Part shown: piece by piece, positions 20,790 through 32,594 of the stretch | How the letters are laid out: the number at the start of each line of letters is the position of its first letter | Position numbering within the stretch: the stretch's first letter is position 1 | From: Galeruca laticollis | Taxonomy: Eukaryota > Arthropoda > Insecta > Coleoptera > Chrysomelidae | Assembly: GCA_963921935.1 (NCBI GenBank) | Contig: OY998175.1 | Coordinates: 175,867,262 to 175,931,261, forward strand | Length of the DNA stretch: 64,000 nt | Direction of reading: 5' to 3' | The notes under the pieces: generated by a model | Databases searched by the model: none | What the model was told of the DNA's origin: nothing | Seen by the model: only the letters and a program-made list of their open reading frames with translations | Program-made: the position numbers and the translations under genes

Positions 20790-22520
20790 GCCTATATATT
20801 ATTTCCTGAGGTGTGGACTGCCTGCTATCTCTCCATCTCTTTGGTGGTCTTCCTGGTGGACGGGTTCCTGCTGGTTTTCCCTCTAGTACAATGCGTGGTA
20901 GTCTATCGCCGGTCATCCTCTTCACGTGGTTATACCATTCTTTTCTCCTCTGCCCTCTTCAGCTCACCACATCCTGTACGTCGATTTGTGCTCTAATGTC
21001 TGTGTTTATTCGTGATATCTTCTTTGTTTTCCCGGCTATTGTTCTCAGTACTGACATTTTGGCGACTCGTAGCATCCTCTTGGTCTTGTTGGTATCCTCT
21101 CTGGCTTCTATACCATGTCAATATTGGCCTGACGCATGTCTTATATATTTTGATCTTACTTTCCATTCGCATATAAGGATTAGCCCATACAGTTTCCCTT
21201 AGACAACCTGATATTATGTCGAATTTGTTAATTTGGTTTCCCAGGTTCTTTACCGTGTCGTGAGCGTTGGATATATCTATGCCCAGGTATCTAGGCTGCA
21301 TGACCTGCTCTATGGGTTTATTCTCTATTGCCAGCTTGCATCTTATAAATTCCCTAGCGATGGTCATGGTTTTGGTTTTACTTATGAATATGTCCATATT
21401 GAGTTGCTGACTGATCTGGTGGAACATAAATAACTGTCTCTGTAGGACATTCTGACTTTCTGCGAATATTGCAGCGTCATCGGCGTAGCAAACCATGCTG
21501 ATAGCCCTATTGTTCATTCTGTATCCCAAGTTCAGGGATATTACTTCTTCTATGATTTTGTCGATTAGGAGGTTGAATAAAAATAGACCAAGGCTATCTC
21601 CCTTCTAATTCCTCCTGGTGTGGGGATGCTAGATGTAATATACTCTCCAGCTTTGATTTTCGTTCTACCAGTGGTGTAGACGTCGTATACTATTGTGACT
21701 ATGTTAGCAGGGGCTTCTTTTTCCTGTAGGATTTTTATGACGTCTTCCAGGCGGACTCTGTTAAATGCGTTACTAAGCTCGACGAAGCAAATAAATGCTG
21801 GAGTATTGTACTCTATTGCTTTTTCCTTTATTTGTTTCGTGATGAATATAGCATCAATTGTCGATCTGTTCTTTTTGAATCCTTGTTGTTCCTCTCTGGT
21901 TTTTATTTCCTCTTTCAGTTTGTCCTTGGGCAGCTCTGTAAACAGCTTCATTGTTGAGCATAGTAGAGTTATTCCTCTGTAGTTTACAGGCTTTGTTTTC
22001 CCCTTTTTTGTATATGGGAATTGTGATGCTGGAGTGTCAGTCCTTCAGGATTTCCGTAGTGCTCAATATTTTGTTAGACAGTGTTGTTACTCTTGCTGCA
22101 AGCCTTGGGCCGCCGTATTTTGAAATCTCAGTTGATATATGGTCTGTCCCTGGAGCTTTTCTGTTTGTTAGTTTTTTAATCTTGCTGTTCCCAAATCGGT
22201 AACTCTTGCGCTAGATGCTGTGTGGTATCCTTTTGCCATCTGTGTGTCCTCGGCATCATATAGCTTCCTGAAGTACTCCTCCCACACCTCTGTAGTGACT
22301 CCTTTAACCTGTACGTATTCGTTTACGGGGTTTTTCTGTTTTTAAGCATCTTTCACACCTTTCTTTGGGCACCATATAGGACATGATCCTGTCGCTTGTA
22401 AATTTGGCCCAATGTTCTCTTTGGATAGTTTTGATTCTTGAGTTGACTCTGTTCCTGATTTGTATATATTCGGTGTATTTTCCCTGAATGCTCTTGTATA
22501 TTAGAAAGCTTCTCTACTTC
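20790..22520 (-). pseudogene. RTE-like reverse transcriptase
   Basis: In order on the minus strand: at 21565-21951 the RT fingers/palm segment reads EEQQGFKKNRSTIDAIFITK, then FVELSNAFNRV (the first catalytic motif, with Glu in place of Asp before L-S-N-A-F) and a degraded PGGIRREIA turn. At 20993-21529 SMVCYADDAAIFAESQNVL holds the catalytic YADD box, and YLGIDISN follows. The C-terminal tail at 20790-20990 has RTIAGKTKK, VKRMTGDRLPRIVLEGKPAG and PGRPPKRWRD, the usual end of RTE/CR1-like proteins. Frameshifts near 21540 and 20990 and a TAG near 21607 disrupt it. The polymerase would copy element RNA onto nicked target DNA. Confidence 0.85.
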
Positions 22521-22844
22521 ACCTCTGCGAGATCCTGCACTTCTTGATACAACAATGGTTTGATGTAGTTTTTTGCATTGATATCGATTTTCCTCTTGCC
22601 AATGGATTCTTTGGCCGCCCGGTATATGCAGTTCTTCATTTCATTCCAGCTTGTTTCAACATTTTGGTTAGTGGGGTCAATCTTACTAATTTTTTGCATT
22701 AATCTGTTTCCGCACAGTTTCCGAGTGCTGTCTGATTCCACTGATTCCATGTTATACTTTTCTATGTTTACTGGCGGTTTTCTGATTCTTCGTGACTGCT
22801 CCATTAGTAACACAGGAGAATATTGTGATATGTCTCTAAGTTGG

Positions 22845-23450
22845 CTAAAATGGTGTGATTGTACTGTTTGTGTTGATGAAATCGTTCATTGACCTTTGGC
22901 CTCTGGAGTCACTGAACGTATACTTATGCTGATCTTTATGTGGGAAGTATGTGTTATTGATCCTCATCTCGTTTATTGCGCAGAAATCTATTAAAAGCTC
23001 TCCATTCTCATTGATAGTGGGCTCGTTGTATTTTTGTTTTACGCCTGGTAGTATCGTATTACCTACTCGAGCATTGAGATCTACAAATATCACGATTTTA
23101 TGGGAGTTACTGATTTTGTCTACTGAGGTCTGTAGTTCTCGGTAGAATTTCTCTGAGTCTTCAACAGGTTTGGATATATCCGGGGCGTACGCGCTTATAA
23201 GATGTATTATGGTTTGGTTCACTGTCAGTATTTCTCATGGAGTAGAATGCCAACTCCCGATTGTGCTCTTTCATGCTTGGCTATTCCGCTGTAGATTAGT
23301 ATGTATTTTCCAAGCTTACATGTTCCTTGGCCTTTTCATTTTCTTTCCGAGATCCCGCAGATGTATATGTTGTGCTTTTCCATTTCAATAATATGTTCTT
23401 GATCTCTTCCATTCCAGGATGTCATGTTCCAGCAAGCGACTCTGGTGATG
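22845..23450 (-). pseudogene. apurinic-like endonuclease domain of the RTE element
   Basis: The domain starts near 23450 with WNMTSWNGRDQEHIIEMEKH and YICGISE (catalytic Asn and Glu region of the exonuclease-endonuclease-phosphatase fold). It continues with KYILIYSGIAKHERAQSGVG and, at 22845-23222, HLISAYAPD, IFVDLNARVG, NTYFPHKDQHKYTF and SDSRGQRSMNDFI. These correspond to the Y-A-P, D-x-N, and terminal S-D-H-type motifs; the final His is not obvious. An in-frame stop near 23330 and another near 23225 break it. The enzyme would nick the target site, consistent with the flanking duplication. Residual coding, with SVESDSTRKLCGNRLMQKIS at 22514-22813, links it to the RT. Confidence 0.85.
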
Positions 23451-24195
23451 TTGCCTTTAGATTTCCATTTTCGTTTTCCCTTGGTATAGCATGGGTCGTC
23501 TTCTTGGTGATCCGTCCTGTTTCCGAGGCAGTGTTTTCGGTTCTATGGACATATGTATGTTTTTTTACTTCGAGTAGGTAGCTGGCCTAACCAAACCTCC
23601 CCACGCCTATATTAAAAACGAAATATTATAAGACAAAAATAAATAACATTATAAAATCCAGCGATGTACAAATTCTTAGAGCAGACCAAATAGAAAACAT
23701 GTTCTAATATTGTAAGAGAAATTGGTAATAATTCAAATTAACTTTTAAATGATTATGAAAAGAGATACATAATAAATAAAAATCCTGAATATCCACAATT
23801 ATATGGAACCGTTAAATTACATACAAAATAGAAACCAATTAGACCTGTAGTTTCTTATGTTAATACTCCTTATAATAGATTATCAAAAAAACTTAATATA
23901 CTTAATAATTACGGATATATATCTAAATACTCAATTTAAAAATTCAACTTACAAGACAACTTTGAACTCATTTCATTTGATGCTATCAATATGTTCACTA
24001 AAACTCCTCCAAAAGAATGTCTCATTGTAAGAAAATTACTAGAAGTTAAAAATATTAATCCAGGAATAATATCAGATATACTTAATTTATTTGATGTATA
24101 TTTGATCAGAATTATTTCACTTTTGACAAGGTGTATATTCAAAATGAAGGTTTACCAGTGGGAAGCCCTATATCACCAATTTTGGCAATCAATTT

Positions 24196-24785
24196 TATGG
24201 ACAGTTTAGAAAGAAAAATCTTTGAGTGTAACATAAAAAATATCTTATTTTGGTTTAGATATGTAGATGACATATTAGCTCGTTTTATACGTAGTTAACA
24301 ACAATTAGATGTATTTTTCAACTATCTTATTAATTTACACACAAAAATTAATTTTACATTAGAAGTTGACGAAAATAATTCATTCAATTTCCTTGATTTA
24401 AAAATTCAAATTATGGGTAATTCACTTGATGATTAAATTTCCAGATAAAAAACACATACTGATGTAACCATTCCATATAATTCTAATCAATCAATCAATG
24501 GCAAACATCTTTACGGACAGTTTAGAAACAAAAATCTTTGGATGTAACATTTAAAAAATATTTTATCTTGGTATAGATATGTAGATGACATATTAGCTCG
24601 TCTTATACGTAGCTAACAACAATTAGATGTATTTTTCAACTACCTTAATAATTTACACACAAAAATTAATTTTACATTAGAATTTGACAAAAATAACTCA
24701 TTCAATTTTCTTGATTCAAAAATTCAAAGTGTTGATAATGCACTTGATGATTGAATTTCCAGATAAACAACACATACTGATGTTA
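24196..24785 (+). repeat. tandem duplication of the RT catalytic segment
   Basis: 24196-24480 and 24497-24785 are near-identical (about 90% by eye). Both start ...GGACAGTTTAGAAA and include TATGTAGATGACATATTAGC, the codons of YVDDILA. The copy boundaries lie in the PLE itself, so this is an internal duplication and not two insertions. Confidence 0.88.
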
Positions 24786-24886
24786 CGATTCGATATAATT
24801 CCAATCATCCCATGTCATATGCATTAGCCGCATATAACTCGATAATATATAGAGAATTTTCGGTTCCCATAAACAAATATAATTTT

Positions 24887-24931
24887 AGTGTTTTTAAATG
24901 AAACTCACGAAGTAAGGGTCGAGACAGTCAA
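24887..24931 (+). repeat. 45-bp micro-insertion carrying PLE terminal sequence
   Basis: The insert is flanked by two copies of TATAATTTT (24878-24886 and 24932-24940). Its first part, AGTGTTTTTAAATGAAACT, is the complement of a PLE terminus (61228-61247). The rest, CACGAAGTAAGGGTCGAGAC onward, is also found at 61263-61288 beside another PLE end. Confidence 0.75.
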
Positions 24932-25276
24932 TATAATTTTGATAGAGAAATTAATACAATTAAACAAATAGCAACATCTAACGGTTGTCCATTACATGTA
25001 ATAAAGAAATTACTTAATAAAAAAGAGGAAAAAGTGACAATACAATAAATATCTCCTAAACAAACTAAAGAAATAAAAAATTACAAAACCATCACATATG
25101 CTGGTAATATTTCTAATAATATTTCAAAGATAATATCTTTAGCAACAAATATAACAGTTTCATTTAAAATAAAAAGTTATGTGAGTACAAAATTGTTAAA
25201 TGTAAAAACAAAAATATCTCCATTGAAGAAGTCATGTATAGATAAACTTATATATCCATAATGTAATGCTGTCTAT

Positions 25277-25570
25277 TTGGGTCAAACCCTAAGAAATTTC
25301 GAAATTAGATGCATTGAACATTTACGAGCATATAGATTAAAACAACCACAGAAATCCCACTACGCAAAACATCTACTTAACACCAGATATTTATTGACAC
25401 CTAACACAGAACTAGAAGTACTACGTATTTGTGATAAGAAACAAGAACTGGATTTCCTTGAAGAGTTAGAAATTGGAAGATGCTTAAGAGACTCACAATA
25501 TGAAATCGTCAATGAACAGGTAAATCTAGGGAGCGCTCCACTTCAAATTGTAAAGTTCAGCAGATAGAGT
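25277..25570 (+). pseudogene. Penelope-like GIY-YIG endonuclease domain
   Basis: The domain is open from 25277 to the stop at 25568. YLGQT just upstream (the YIG half), LRNFEIRCIEHLRAYRLKQP (with the conserved Arg), HYAKHLLNT and EELEIGRCLRD are in the expected order. The upstream GIY half and the CxxC linker (KLIYP then a stop, CNAVYLGQT) are damaged: GIY reads CID and the first Cys pair is lost. In intact PLEs this domain nicks DNA for target-primed reverse transcription. Confidence 0.88.
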
Positions 25571-25890
25571 TTTCCCGGTTTTCTATATCATTGTACAGTT
25601 ATACTGATCTTAAATGGGAAAATGATAACCAGGATATCCCCAGAGGGCTAATAATATCTTAGCTTTAATATTTGTAACATCGTATCTTCTTAGTTTTTCT
25701 ATTCATATATAATAATCACAAGGTCTAGCCAGAAATAATTATTGTTGGCATCACTTGAAATGTAACTTCTGTCATTCTGACGATGATACTAATATCGAAA
25801 CAATTGCGAATTTTTTATAATTCTTACAATTTTTGAACATATTGTGGAATTATTTAGAATTAGTTTGTTTTATCTAAAAATGTAATCAAG
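25571..25890 (+). repeat. PLE 3' untranslated tail with decayed hammerhead motif
   Basis: Homologous to 60875-61245. CTGACGA lies at 25777-25783 and GAAA at 25797-25800, but the cleavage triplet reads GCG instead of GTC and stem II is shortened, so this copy of the ribozyme-like motif is inactive. The tail ends near 25890, where IS630-like sequence resumes. Confidence 0.8.
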
Positions 25891-25924
25891 TGAGTTTTTT
25901 TTATACGAACTTCCGTTACAAGAA

Positions 25925-26250
25925 TGTATGATAATTTGATTCCAGCTAGAGCACGCCCTTTAAGACATGTTTTGGAAAAGTGATTTACTGATATTGCTTG
26001 GCTTCCCAGGTCTGCTGATTTAACATACCTTAATTTTTTTGGGGTTACTTAAAACATCAGAGAAATCAGCGACGACTATTTGATGATGTAGACCAATTGT
26101 AGAGGATTATTTCTGAAGAATGTCAAGAAATTACTCCAAATGTACGAGTATTACGGAAAGTAATAAAAGAATTTGGCAAAAGAACAATTAAATGTTTAAA
26201 ACGGGTAGGTGGATATGTCGAAGCTTTAGTAGAACTAATTAAAATTTAAT
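25925..26250 (+). pseudogene. IS630/Tc1-mariner-type transposase, C-terminal part
   Basis: After the PLE, the plus strand reads YDNLIPARARPLRHVLEK (second catalytic Asp block, equivalent to D-G-A-P-A-H) and then FTDIAWLPRSADLTYLNFF (the P-D-L strand with the third acidic residue). This is followed by WGYLKHQ, CQEITPNVRVLRKVIKEFGK and KCLKRVGGYVEAL, the helical tail of IS630-related transposases. Stops and a frameshift near 26045 are present. It completes the protein begun at 20238. About 110 residues, including the first catalytic Asp, are missing between the halves. Confidence 0.8.
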
Positions 26251-26733
26251 TATGTTGGTTTCTGTGATGTTTGTTTACTGGATATTCGTTGTATGGATTT
26301 TCCTATTTCTAAAGTAATTGATTATTATGCATTCATTACGTATTTAAATTGCAAGGTTGATCAAAAATATTAACAAATAGGAAGGTTTCAACAGACAAGA
26401 GAGATAAATTCAGTATAGAAATTTATAACCACAAATAGTTTATAATGTAAATGTAAATAATCACAAAACCTGAATTTTCATGCTAAATGACTGTAATTGC
26501 ATATTTGAATACAACGTTTGACTCAAAATAACTTTCCTTCAAATCATTATTCTGTATTGAAAAAAAAGCGGTACTTAACTCTTGAGCAAAATTAACCAAC
26601 AATAAAATGGTTTTCCATATGTTTCCAACTTAAATAGAGCCAGTATGCATTTAAGAATTAATCTAAAATTCTTCCTGCGAATTATGAATTACTCCCATTC
26701 ATCTTCACCCCTGTAAAATGAATATTACACATT

Positions 26734-26735
<2 letters not shown>
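26251..26735. other. AT-rich sequence with a short LTR-like similarity
   Basis: No gene is seen. The stretch 26640-26700 (AAGAATTAATCTAAAATTC then TTCCTGCGAATTA) resembles 39054-39110 in the 3' region of the large BEL unit, so it may be a scrap of the same LTR family. Confidence 0.4.
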
Positions 26736-26774
<39 letters not shown>

Positions 26775-26780
26775 TATATT

Positions 26781-26811
<31 letters not shown>
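26736..26811. repeat. (TA)n microsatellite, interrupted
   Basis: About 76 bp of TA dinucleotides with a few C and T interruptions. Confidence 0.9.
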
Positions 26812-26818
<7 letters not shown>

Positions 26819-26941
26819 AGCGCCAGCCATATAAAAAATCATTTATGTGATGTTTCTTTATATTTATCATTTATTTTAACTTTATCTCAGGGTATTGAGT
26901 TCCATTATATTTATATTTTTATTTTATCTGGCTAAAATTAG

Positions 26942-27446
26942 AGTCCATGTATCTCAATTTTACTATATATATTGAAATATTAATAGATTGGTTTTTTAAG
27001 AAATAGTTTTCATATTTACCAAAGAATTTATAAATTCTGGTTCAAAATCTTAGTAAAAAAAACCTGTATGCCAAATTTTTATCATGTAATCAAAATTATT
27101 TAATTTTTATATTTCTTTGCAAATCATTTATAAATTTACAAAGATATCAAAATTTCTTACCGTTTTTCCTTCTTATTTTTCATCTTATATAGGGACTGCT
27201 TTCCTTCATATTCATCAAGAAAGATCTTTGTTTGAAGTATAATTTTTATCCTTAATTCACCTTATAAAAAATATATATTAATAACACAATTTACATAACA
27301 TTCAATGTCTCGAAATATGAAGAACTTTCAATGTTATAGATAAATTCAAAATTTCAAAATTAACTAGACCTTTTCAAATTATTTTCTGCTTCGTTTGAAA
27401 TCTTCTTAATATGGTTTGTATTTGTATAATAGTTTTCAATTTTGAT
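26942..27446 (-). repeat. direct repeat / 3' LTR of gypsy-2
   Basis: This 505-bp segment is repeated directly at 30268-30766 (about 93% identity by eye). It includes, at its high-coordinate end (27360-27446), the last codons of the RT-thumb frame. The repeat unit is therefore an LTR plus a scrap of pol, not an LTR alone. Confidence 0.85.
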
Positions 27447-28215
27447 TTTTTTCCCTTCTCCTGTCCATCTAAACTTTACATCTTTCCTTAATAATTCAAC
27501 TAATATTATTTCCTGTTGACTTAAATCATTCAACATACCAATAAATCCTCTCAATATTTCCAAATTATGTGGCCTTTTAAATTTTTATATAATTTATATT
27601 CTTTCCGGATCCATTTCAATACTGTTTTAATTTGAATCCCAAATAAGTAATTTCTTTTTAGTGGAATTTACATTTTTTTAAAATTCACTTCTTATACAGC
27701 TCTGTCAAATTCATTTAGAATTATTTTAATATGTTCCTTATGTAAATTATCATCCTTTGAATAATTTAATATATCATCAACATAATGTAAATCAAATTCA
27801 TCATATTTGTCTGAAATCTTGTGTAGTGCTCGAACTAACGCAGCACAGGCAGATTGTACCCCAAATGGCACTACCTCAAACTGGTATATCACTCCATTTA
27901 GTTGAAAACCTGTATATTTTCGACTATCTGAGTATAATGGTATTAACCAAAAACTATGTTTCAGGTCAATTTTCGTAAATACCACTACTTCTGATATACT
28001 CCCAAAAATTGCATCAACAGTTAATGGTGCTTCATATTGTGGAACTGTGAACTTATTAATCATACGAGCATCAAGACATAATCGCAAGTCGTTATTTAAT
28101 TTTGGGACTATTACAAGTGGATTTATATATTTTGTATTACTTCTCTCAATTTTACCTTGTTGTAACATAATTGTTATTTCTTTATTTACTTGATTTTTAT
28201 ATTAATAGCGAATGG
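27360..28215 (-). pseudogene. gypsy-2 reverse transcriptase (RNase H and integrase missing)
   Basis: At 27692-28168 the minus strand encodes the RT: MLQQGKIERSNTKYINPLVI, LRLCLDARMIN, FTKIDLKHSFWLIPL (first catalytic Asp in K-I-D-L) and FQLNGVIYQFEVVPFGVQSA. The catalytic box reads LHYVDDILNYSKDDNLHKEHI. After a break, 27360-27563 gives FIGMLNDLSQQ and LLRKDVKFRWTGE, the thumb/connection. The frame then ends within the direct repeat. RNase H, integrase and any env are gone, so the element would depend on another element's integrase. Confidence 0.88.
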
Positions 28216-28303
28216 GATAAGTTTTAGTTTTAAAATCTTCTATATTTGCCACTTCAAACTCATGCATCCTTCAGCTGTTTTCCTTAGATACAAGTTTTTT
28301 GTA

Positions 28304-28912
28304 TTAATTTAATATTTCTTTTATTTCATCCCGTCTTTTCTCAGGACATTCAAATTCTATTACTTCTTCGTTTCTACTCTCTTCCTTTCTCTTACACATA
28401 TTACTATTTTTATTCTCATTTTCTTCATTTTCGTTCCTTTCTTCAAAATCAATTTCTATTCCTTGTATCTCCATTTTTCTTTTCTCATAATTTATTTTCC
28501 TTTCATATTTCTCCAACTCATCTGTCCCCATAATTATATCAAATTTCATTTTATGTACGATAAGTAGTTGCATATTTATTTTATTTCCATTCATTATTAG
28601 TTCCAAATTAATAGCCTTATGTATTTCGTAGATTTTCTTTCCATTGGCTCCAATTATGTTTACTTTTGGCATTCTGATTAAATTTCTTTGTACTTGTTCA
28701 TTATGTTCTATCAGTTCTTCTTTAATCATTGATGCTTCAGATCCAGTGTCTACCGATATTTTAACTTCCTTATCTTCTATGTTTCCATTAATATAAATTA
28801 ATCCTATTGAATTATTCACATCATTCTTATTATCTAATGTTATGAATTCATTTGGGTGTTCATAACTACAAATTTTGAGTGATATATCCTTTGGACTCTG
28901 CCGTTTCAAAAA
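28304..28912 (-). pseudogene. gypsy-2 aspartic protease
   Basis: The frame is open for about 200 codons. VKISVDTGSEASMIKEELIE carries the retropepsin active site D-T-G-S. Then INLELIMNG and KFDIIMGTDELEKY correspond to the flap and the hydrophobic I-x-G-x-D strand. The tail is a charged Glu/Asn/Lys-rich linker (EERNENEENENKNSNMC). Protease would mature gag and pol. A frame break separates it from the RT, between 28215 and 28304. Confidence 0.88.
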
Positions 28913-29451
28913 TCCTGTCTTGTCCAGACCTGATTTTCACATTCTGTCTCTCTTCCGTTATCTAATTCTTGATCATATTGTTCTTGTTGTTCCTGTCTTC
29001 TATTTTCTGCTCTTGATCTTCTGTTCTCCTCATTTTCGCTTCTTATTGAGTCTCGACTATTATACAATCTTCTTGTTGGATGTATTTGTTTATTCTCCTC
29101 TCTTCTTTCTTGATTTACTTCAGGGTTTTCATTTCTTGGTTATCTCTCATAATTTTTATCATAATTGTTTCTTTAATTTTGATTATAATTTCCGCTATCA
29201 TTATTTTGTCTAAAATTTCTATTATTAATATAACCTCCATTATTCTGATTAAATTGTTGATTGTTTCTCTGGTTTGTATACTTTTGGTACAAATTATGTC
29301 TGTATCACTCCCATTGATGTTTTCATTCATTTTATTCTTTTCTTGAATTGTCCTTACATTTCCTTTGAAGTATATTTAAATAATTAGTCATTTGATCCAT
29401 TGTTTTTATATTATGCATCGTTATCGTTTCAACTACTTCAGAGTTTGAATG
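28913..29451 (-). pseudogene. gypsy-2 gag tail, Arg/Asn/Gln-rich
   Basis: On the minus strand a low-complexity basic region (NEENRRSRAENRRQEQQEQY and Asn/Arg-rich runs near 29110-29330) links capsid to protease. No CCHC zinc knuckle can be read, and several stops intervene. Basic nucleocapsid tails of this kind replace the knuckle in some gypsy groups; here they serve only as a positional call. Confidence 0.5.
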
Positions 29452-30240
29452 TCATGATTTATTCAAAATTATCTCCTCTTCTTTTATTGGAGGATTTGTA
29501 TATTGTGCAATTGCATATAATTGTAGTGCATAATTTACAAATTCTGAACTGCAATTATAATTGAATTTTCCAAAATATGAATTTTCTCTAAATTGGGCTT
29601 GTGCGTTTCCTCCCCAAAAATAGTCTATAAATTTATTCTCAAAATGTTCAAAGTTTTCAATGTTTCCTTCTTGACTTGCAAACCATAATGATGCATTTTC
29701 CTTTATATTCATCCTAATCATATCTTTTATGTCTTCCATATTTGTCAATCCCTGAATTGTATTCTTTAAACCATTTACAAACACTTTAGGATGTAATTTC
29801 CTGATATTTCCTGTAAATTTTATTCCAAGATCTGTTAAAATCGTTGGTATTATCTTAAAATTCCTTTGACTTACTTCTAGTATCTCCTGCACCTTTCTTC
29901 TTTCCTTTTCCATTTGTTCATCAATATTATCTCCATATTGTGTTATAGCCTCATTCCATTTTCCTTCAATATTGTTTGCATGTTCCTTATCATCCTGTAT
30001 ATTTTGTCGTAAATCTTCGACTCTTTGTTCAATTCTTCCATGAAATTCTTGTATTCTCTCTTGCATCTGTTCTTGATTTTTGACCACTTTTTCGTGCAGT
30101 TTTTCATACGCTCCTTTTTGGATTTTAACCAGTTCACGAATTTATTTTCTCTCTTGTATGAACTTACTATCCATCTCATCTAATTTTCTTGTATTTTCTT
30201 CTAATCCTTTATTCATTTGTTGCAAATATTGCATCATAGT
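29452..30240 (-). pseudogene. gypsy-2 gag (coiled coil plus capsid)
   Basis: A start is proposed at ATG 30240 (MMQYLQQMNKGLEENTRKLD), 27 bp after the end of the direct repeat. A frameshift near 30150 leads into the frame open at 29452-30087. That frame begins with a long predicted coiled coil (QEQMQERIQEFHGRIEQRVE and onward) and continues into the capsid with FTGNIRKLHPKVFVNGLKN, NASLWFASQ, FENKFIDYFWG and FNYNCSSEFVNYALQLYAIA. The fold order (coiled coil, then F-x-G-x-x-x-x-H-P-x-x-F, then W-x-x-x-F-x-x-x-F) fits gypsy capsids. Confidence 0.8.
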
Positions 30241-30267
30241 ATTTCCAATATTTTGTGATTGATTGAA

Positions 30268-30766
30268 AGTCCATGTATCTCAATTTTACTATATATATAT
30301 TAAAATATTAATAGATTGGTTTTTTAACAAATAGTTCTCATATTTACAAAAGAATTTATAAATTTTACTTCAAAATCTTAGTGAAGAAAATGTCAAATTT
30401 TTATCATGTAATCAAAATTATTTAATTTTTATATTTGTTTTCAAATCGTTCATAAATTTACAAATATATCAAAATTTCTTACGGGTTTTTCTTTTTATTT
30501 TTTATCTTATACAGGGACTGCTTTTCTTTATATTCATCAACAAAGATCTTTGTTTGAAGTATAATTTTTGTCCCTAATTCACTTTATAAAAAATATATCA
30601 ATAACACAATTTATATAACATTCAATGTCTTGAAATATGAAGAATTTTCAATGTTATAGATAAATTCAAAATTTCAAAATTGACTAGACCTTTCCAAATT
30701 ATTTTCTTCTTCGTTTGAAATCTTCTTAATATGGTTTGTATTTGTATAATAGTTTTCAATTTTTAT
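30268..30766 (-). repeat. direct repeat / 5' LTR of gypsy-2 with pol scrap
   Basis: Same orientation as 26942-27446. The far end, 30684-30766, is the same RT-thumb scrap that ends the frame at 27360-27446. It lies upstream of gag here, so another copy of the already deleted element must once have preceded it in tandem. Confidence 0.85.
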
Positions 30767-31964
<1,198 letters not shown>

Positions 31965-31983
31965 TGGCCCTAATTCGAGCACG
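31965..31983 (+). promoter_or_regulatory. putative primer-binding site
   Basis: TGGCCCTAATTCGAGCACG directly follows the CA end of the LTR. It starts with TGG, as a tract complementary to a tRNA CCA end should. The tRNA is not identified. Confidence 0.45.
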
Positions 31984-32594
31984 TATGTACAAAATGTAAT
32001 TATGGTCCTAATAATAAACCTTCACATCCCAGCAGAACCTGTGAGCATGTTCCTGAATGAACCCGAATAAGAAGCCCTAACTGTTCAGAACCAGAACCAC
32101 GTGGAAAGAAAATTATCGCCGAGTCCACAACACAACTGATAACTACCTCAGCTGCCGGCCTTCAGTGAAAAACCGAACATTTTAGGATAAGTCATTTATG
32201 ACTGATAAAAATTTACATCTGAACAAATGTTGTAAATTTTCATACATACAGTGTGTGGTCAAATTGAATTCTCAAATAATTTAAACATTTATTACATTTA
32301 ATAATTTAAAATGTAGTTTTGGACAGTTAATATCAATTTTGTGAAACAATAATTATATTACGCAATATTATTCAAATACTTATAAATATTTTTCATCATA
32401 AATTGTTTGTTCGACATTATAATATATTGCCAAACATTAGTCAAAACTATACAAGACACTTCTGTTTGCACTAATGATGAATATTTTTCGTTATGTTGAT
32501 GTGACATGACTGTTATTTTTTAACATAATTCAATTATAAAGAACATTTGATTCGTATTTTATGTTGAATGAATCGCTTGATTAATTAGTGTATC

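Larger units (their letters stand above)
20731..23607 (-). mobile_element. RTE-like non-LTR retrotransposon, near full length
   Basis: The 2.9-kb minus-strand element has an apurinic-type endonuclease followed by a reverse transcriptase in one decayed frame. Its 3' end at 20731-20755 is a short GAAGAA/GTAGAA-rich tail rather than poly(A), as in RTE-clade elements, and a 23-bp target-site duplication bounds it. It lies inside a Penelope element. The clade call rests on the simple-repeat tail and protein motifs; a tree would be needed to place it. Confidence 0.85.
23608..25276 (+). pseudogene. Penelope-like RT, main part, with internal duplication
   Basis: The PLE frame resumes inside the target-site duplication. 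It is heavily broken until about 24120, where NEGLPVGSPISPILAINFMD (RT motif B) and FRYVDDILARFI (catalytic motif C) appear, followed by NFLDLKIQ. A 285-bp tandem duplication then repeats the motif C block (WYRYVDDILARLI, NFLDSKIQ). The thumb follows (TTHTDVTIRYNSNHP), then the linker YKTITYAGNISNNISKIIS at 25080-25140, leading to the GIY-YIG domain. A 45-bp insertion with a 9-bp direct repeat sits at 24887-24931. At least ten stops make it non-coding. Confidence 0.85.

Noticed and set aside
22578..22892. Plus-strand hydrophobic protein with apparent membrane segments
   Set aside because: Antisense of the RTE-like element. AT-rich antisense frames give spurious hydrophobic stretches.
26682..26870. 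62-codon Tyr/Ile repeat protein
   Set aside because: It is a translation of the TA microsatellite.
28875..29346. Plus-strand membrane-like proteins
   Set aside because: Antisense of the charged, Asn/Arg-rich gypsy-2 gag tail.
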